Translations under genes and position numbers: made by a program | Source of the DNA: Photobacterium sp. SKA34 | GTDB lineage: Bacteria > Pseudomonadota > Gammaproteobacteria > Enterobacterales > Vibrionaceae | Assembly: GCF_000153325.1 (NCBI RefSeq) | Contig: NZ_CH724143.1 | Location: forward strand, 526,396-590,395 | DNA length: 64,000 nucleotides | Reading direction: 5' to 3' | Notes under the pieces: model-generated | What the model was told of the DNA's origin: nothing | The model's input: the letters and a program-made list of their open reading frames with translations, nothing else | Databases searched by the model: none | Part shown: in pieces, positions 59,822-64,000 of the stretch | Position numbering within the stretch: the stretch's first letter is position 1 | Layout of the letters: each line of letters opens with the position of its first letter

Positions 59822-60372
59822 TATTCGACCCTCAAACCGAGTGGTTTACGGTTTTTACTTAGCACAGATACAGGGTTAGCTTGAACGTGCTCTTGAAGCA
59901 TGATCAAACCCTCGAGTAGGGCGTCAGGACGAGGAGGGCAGCCAGGGACATAGACGTCTACGGGCAGAATTTTATCGACACCTTGTACGACACTGTAGAT
60001 GTCATACATACCGCCAGAGTTTGAACAAGACCCCATTGAAATAACCCATTTAGGCTCAAGCATTTGATCATAAATATGCTTCATCAGCGGTGCCATTTTC
60101 ACAAAGCAGGTACCAGCTGTGATAAGTACATCGCTTTGGCGTGGCGAGCCACGAAGTACTTCAGAGCCAAACCTTGCCATGTCATAGCGAGGCGTCGCTG
60201 CAGTCATCATTTCAACGAAACAGCAAGATGTTCCAAAGTTGTAAGGCCAGAGCGAATGCTTCCGGCTATAGGAAATAAGATCATCAACTTTACCAACAAT
60301 GTTGGTAATGACGTTGTTGCCTTTTTCATTCGAGGAATTACCGACGTTAACGGTTTTAATTATATCGCTCAT
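59821..60372 (-). CDS. nuoB: NADH-quinone oxidoreductase subunit B
   Basis: The 183-residue subunit carries the terminal cluster N2. The tandem cysteines in [10 protein letters not shown], then [19 protein letters not shown] and VPGCPPRPD supply the ligands. It overlaps nuoA by four bases (ATGA). A somewhat shorter N-terminal region than E. coli NuoB (220). Confidence 0.97.
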   Translation of the reverse strand: MSDIIKTVNVGNSSNEKGNNVITNIVGKVDDLISYSRKHSLWPYNFGTSCCFVEMMTAATPRYDMARFGSEVLRGSPRQSDVLITAGTCFVKMAPLMKHIYDQMLEPKWVISMGSCSNSGGMYDIYSVVQGVDKILPVDVYVPGCPPRPDALLEGLIMLQEHVQANPVSVLSKNRKPLGLRVE

Positions 60373-60743
60373 GACTCATACACTCCAATCTGAAAGACAC
60401 CTTTACGTATCATGTAGATGAACCCTAAAAGTAAAATCACCAAAAAGGTGACGCCAGCAATGACCCCCGGTATACCGAGTTGCCAATAGTCGACTCCCCA
60501 TGCAAAAAGGATTGCGGCTTCTAATTCAAAAATTAGAAACGCAACAGCGATGAGGTAATAACTAATAGAGAAGTTATGCTTTGTCGTTCCAGAGGGTAAA
60601 AGTCCACACTCGAAAGGCTGTTCTTTATCAAAACGACGACCAAATCCACCTATAGACTTACTAATAAATAAAATGGAAGCGATCACCGCAAAGACGAGAA
60701 GGCTGAAGACACCGATCATGATTCCTGGGTTGAAATCACTCAT
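60369..60743 (-). CDS. nuoA: NADH-quinone oxidoreductase subunit A
   Basis: The first gene of the operon encodes a 124-residue subunit with three helices; [15 protein letters not shown] is the quinone-site loop and [12 protein letters not shown] the conserved acidic helix. The ATG at 60743 is chosen because AAGGAG lies five bases ahead; the frame extends nine codons further upstream. Confidence 0.95.
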   Translation of the reverse strand: MSDFNPGIMIGVFSLLVFAVIASILFISKSIGGFGRRFDKEQPFECGLLPSGTTKHNFSISYYLIAVAFLIFELEAAILFAWGVDYWQLGIPGVIAGVTFLVILLLGFIYMIRKGVFQIGVYES

Positions 60744-61840
60744 TTGCACTCCTTGTCGAATTTGATGCATTAGCCATCAAGCACACTTGATAAACCAAGG
60801 TGCTAACAGCGTGAGCTTACATCTCATTCGTACTTCAACATTACTTTCAAAAGAGCTTAATTTAATTGGTCGTTAAACTAGCCCTGTCGTTATTTTTATG
60901 CGTTGCATATTTAGTCATTATTTCTTATTGGTACTTTGTTAAAAATAAACAAATAAATGCAACTAATTGAACCTAACAGTTACTTTCTGAACAAGTACTT
61001 AACAAAAAAATGCAAAACCTTTTCATTTTTGAAATGAAAAAAATCGATTTTAATTAATGATTTTTTTATAAAAACATTAAACTTAATATATTCATTGATT
61101 TATATTTGATTAAGTAAGAAATAAATATTTTAGAGTTAATCCATTTCACTAATTATAAAACGCTGTTTGTTTAAAAAATTAAAGATATATATTGAATGAA
61201 TGAATTGTTTTTTTATTGAATAATAGTCAGTAAGATAAATTTACCTATCTGTAATTGATATAAAAAACACTTAGAAATATTCCATTTTTAAAATGAAACG
61301 CATCAATATATTTACTTAAATATGTGGTGTAGATCTTAAAAAAGCGTGTGCAATTAATGGTTCTTCAGAGTTCATAATGAAATATTGCTTCTATATTTAT
61401 GTTTTTTATCTGGTTATTTTTTATTTTTTCTTGGTGAGAATAGGGGCGGAAACTTTTGTGTATTTGATAATATTAATCGAATATATCCGAATAAACATTA
61501 AAATAAGATGTAAAATAAAGTGAAAATATAAATGTGAAATTTATTTCCCTTCCCAATAGATTCAATGATCATAGAATAAAATAGAATATTTTAGCTAGTA
61601 ATACCGTGTTAATAAAAGGTTGTCGTTATTGACCTACGACTTTATGCAATGCTAAAATTATATAAGTAAACGCTTCTGGTTAGTTACCTCTACTTCAGCA
61701 TTATTAATGTTACCACTATAAAACCACTTTTTTATTAATGTTAATTTTTTGAATTCCCACTTTGGATAGCATTGGCTGCTTTTAGTTCTAATAAGAGCAG
61801 TTTGTAACGTCGGTATTAATAACAGGATGGATAACTATAA
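60744..61840. promoter_or_regulatory. Long AT-rich divergent region between nuoA and an APC permease gene
   Basis: Nearly 1.1 kb without a gene in either strand. It must carry the nuo promoter (minus) and the permease promoter (plus). Two related inverted repeats are seen: 61021-61039 with arms TTTCATTT/AAATGAAA, and 61280-61298 with arms TTCCATTT/AAATGAAA, each around a TTR centre. They could bind one regulator, which I cannot name. No small RNA or attachment site is evident. Confidence 0.5.
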
Positions 61841-63490
61841 ATGAATAATAATTTAGAACTAAAGCCTAAAAGGAAGATGGGCTTAGTATCGTTAACAATG
61901 ACAGGTATTGGCTCGATAATTGGTTCTGGTTGGCTTTTTGGCGCTTATCACGCGGCAAAAATTGCGGGACCTGCTTCACTCGTCTCATGGGTGATAGGCG
62001 GTATAGCTGTGTTGGTTGTCGCGTTGACTTATACTGAGGTCGCAACCTTGTTCCCTAAATCTGGCGGTCCTGTTCGATTTTTAGAGCTGACTCATGGCTC
62101 CATTGTCGGCTATATGGCGGCTTGGGCTACTTGGCTTTCAATTGTGACAGTTATTCCCATTGAAGCTGAAGCCTCTGTACAGTACATGCATTCTTGGCAG
62201 TGGGAATGGGCTAAACCTATTACATCAACAATATTTAATACTCAAACACAAAGTTTGTCGTTCGTTGGGTTACTTATTGCTGCGGGATTAATGCTGATTT
62301 ACTTTCTGCTTAATTACTGGAGTGTCAGTTTGTTTAGTAAATCTCAGACCAGTATTACGATCTTTAAAATAGCGATCCCTATTTTCAGTGTCGCTTCGAT
62401 TGTTGCGGCAGGCTTTCATCCGCAAAACTTTACCGCGGTAAATCATTCTTTTGCGCCCTATGGATGGGCTGGCTCACTAACTGCCGTAGCAACAGCAGGT
62501 ATTGTCTTTGCTTATAATGGCTTTCAAAGCCCGATGCACTTTGCTGGAGAGTCTAAAAATCCCGGTAAAGATTTACCAAGAGCAATCATTCTAACGCTTA
62601 TCATCGCTGTGTTTTTGTATTTAGGATTACAAGCCGCTTTCATTGGCGGTGTTGAACCATCAGAGCTTGCTATAAAAGGTTGGAGTTTGGATTTTTCATC
62701 GCCATTTGCTCAATTAGCGATAGCACTAAACCTTAACCTTGTTGTGATGTTGCTTTATGTTGATGCTTTTGTTTCTCCGTCTGGGACAGGTATTACTTAT
62801 ATGGGGACAACAACGCGGATGTTATTTGCGATGAGTGAGTATGGTCACTTACCAAAGTCATGGTCGAAATTACACCCGAAATATCATATTCCTCGTGCTG
62901 CATTGTGGGTGAATTTATTTGTCGGCTTTATTTTCTTATACCTATTCCGAGGCTGGGGACAATTAGCAGGGATTATTTCTGCGGCAACGGTTGTAACCTA
63001 CATTGTGGGTCCGATGGCAGCGATGTCACTGAGAAAGCTTGCTCCTGATGCTGAACGTCCTGTTCGTTTAAAAGCTTTACAAATCATTGCACCATTAGGC
63101 TTTGCTATTTCATCTGAAGTGCTTTATTGGTCTCGTTGGCCGTTGACGGGCAAAGTGATCTTTATCCTACTGCTAGGATTTGTGATTTATGCTTACTTTC
63201 AAAATAAACGCGGTTGGAAAAATATTAAACAACACGTGAAGTCGAGTGCTTGGTTACTCGGTTACTTTGTCACTATGGTTGTTCTTTCGTTTATTGGCAG
63301 TGATCAATTTGGTGGGATCAATATTATTCCATTTGGTTATGATATGGCTGTTGTTGCTATAGTCAGTTTATTTTTCTTTTACTGGGGAGTTAATTCAGCT
63401 TGGTTAACACCAAAATTAGAGCATGAGTTAGCGCAATTGGAAGTGAAATCTGAACCAGCAAAAGAGCTGTTGGTTAAGCACTCTATCTGA
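61841..63490 (+). CDS. APC-family amino-acid permease (aspartate:proton symporter-like)
   Basis: A 549-residue membrane protein with 12 or more helices. The first helix has GIGSIIGSGWLFGAYHAAK, the substrate-backbone binding motif of APC transporters. FAYNGFQSPMHFAGESKNPGKDLPRA covers helix 6 and the following loop. It resembles the YveA/AspT-like aspartate-proton symporter group; the substrate is not certain. An ACAGGATGG ribosome site precedes the ATG. It appears monocistronic. Confidence 0.85.
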   Translation: MNNNLELKPKRKMGLVSLTMTGIGSIIGSGWLFGAYHAAKIAGPASLVSWVIGGIAVLVVALTYTEVATLFPKSGGPVRFLELTHGSIVGYMAAWATWLSIVTVIPIEAEASVQYMHSWQWEWAKPITSTIFNTQTQSLSFVGLLIAAGLMLIYFLLNYWSVSLFSKSQTSITIFKIAIPIFSVASIVAAGFHPQNFTAVNHSFAPYGWAGSLTAVATAGIVFAYNGFQSPMHFAGESKNPGKDLPRAIILTLIIAVFLYLGLQAAFIGGVEPSELAIKGWSLDFSSPFAQLAIALNLNLVVMLLYVDAFVSPSGTGITYMGTTTRMLFAMSEYGHLPKSWSKLHPKYHIPRAALWVNLFVGFIFLYLFRGWGQLAGIISAATVVTYIVGPMAAMSLRKLAPDAERPVRLKALQIIAPLGFAISSEVLYWSRWPLTGKVIFILLLGFVIYAYFQNKRGWKNIKQHVKSSAWLLGYFVTMVVLSFIGSDQFGGINIIPFGYDMAVVAIVSLFFFYWGVNSAWLTPKLEHELAQLEVKSEPAKELLVKHSI

Positions 63491-63616
63491 TAATGCTGAG
63501 ATAGCCCTCTATATTTAGACAGGTTATGAATATGCTAAAAATAAAGGGTTAGAACCTTAATCTATTGTAGTGTCCATGATACATTTAAAAAATAATTATT
63601 TTCATTTGAGGTTGTC

Positions 63617-64000
63617 ATGGACGCGTTATCACTGTTACTCAATCGTCGCTCTATTCCTAAACTTGTTGAGCCTGCACCTGAAGGTGGAACATTGGATAAT
63701 ATCTTTCGAGCGGGTCTGCGTGCCCCCGATCATGGTGGTTTAATGCCATGGCGTTTTATTGTCTCTCAAGGTGATGGACTACAACGTCTTGCTGATATTT
63801 TAGTTTCAGCGGCTAAAGCAGATGATCTCGAAGAGTTTGTAATTGAAAAAGCGTCTAAAGATCCATTTCGTGCACCAATGGTAATTACGGTTGTTAGCAA
63901 GGTAACAGAAGGGCATAAAGTCCCTGTGATTGAGCAATATTTATCAGCGGGATGTGCGGTACAAGCGATGCAGATGGCGGCGGTAGCACAAGGCTTTTCT
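63617..64000 (+). CDS. ydjA: Nitroreductase family protein YdjA, 3' part outside window
   Basis: The first 128 codons of a small FMN-dependent nitroreductase-fold protein; the rest lies past the right edge. MDALSLLLNRRS, RAGLRAPDHGGLMPWRF and SAGCAVQAMQMAA match YdjA throughout. GAGG lies five bases before the ATG. In E. coli ydjA is next to sppA; here sppA is about 56 kb to the left. Confidence 0.9.
   Translation, partial: MDALSLLLNRRSIPKLVEPAPEGGTLDNIFRAGLRAPDHGGLMPWRFIVSQGDGLQRLADILVSAAKADDLEEFVIEKASKDPFRAPMVITVVSKVTEGHKVPVIEQYLSAGCAVQAMQMAAVAQGFS

Overview
The window looks like chromosome from a member of the Vibrionaceae, most likely Photobacterium. This is inferred from AT-rich DNA, the gapA-yeaD, msrB and yeaC neighbourhood, a TsgA-type transporter and the protein flavour; no rRNA or tRNA is present to confirm it. 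The ends are ordinary housekeeping DNA and the middle is a large surface-polysaccharide locus.

Left flank (1-10076): yeaD (cut by the window edge), gapA, msrB, a DUF2989-type lipoprotein, yeaC, a glutathione S-transferase homologue, ansA, sppA and fadH. A palindrome just before fadH closely matches the FadR operator.

Polysaccharide region (10295-41901): a wza-wzc export/kinase pair; a divergent block of OmpA-family protein, Gly-rich lipoprotein and YjbH-type outer-membrane protein; then a second wza-wzc pair whose wza carries a frameshift. Two RfaH-type ops elements lie in the leaders of the second wza and of the sugar operon, and the second is followed by an intrinsic terminator just before the first gene. 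The sugar operon encodes UDP-GalNAcA synthesis (tviB/wbpP type), dTDP-L-rhamnose (rmlBADC), a Wzx flippase, a Wzy-type polymerase, UDP-L-FucNAc synthesis (capEFG type), three glycosyltransferases, a WbpV-type reductase, a small initiating sugar transferase and a WbpM-type dehydratase. One initiating transferase, three glycosyltransferases and four sugar pathways fit a four-sugar repeat made by the Wzx/Wzy route. An octanucleotide repeat of about 15.6 copies separates wzx and wzy. Remnants of an acyltransferase gene and of an asparagine synthetase/amidotransferase gene lie between two glycosyltransferases, and a rmlB-like fragment marks the distal end.

Right flank (42117-64000): tsgA, an amino-acid permease of the HAAAP type and alanine dehydrogenase; the complete 13-gene nuo operon for respiratory complex I on the minus strand (nuoA to nuoN, nuoC and nuoD fused); an APC-family permease; and the start of ydjA. 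In E. coli ydjA, sppA and ansA are adjacent; here they are separated by about 55 kb containing the polysaccharide and complex I genes.
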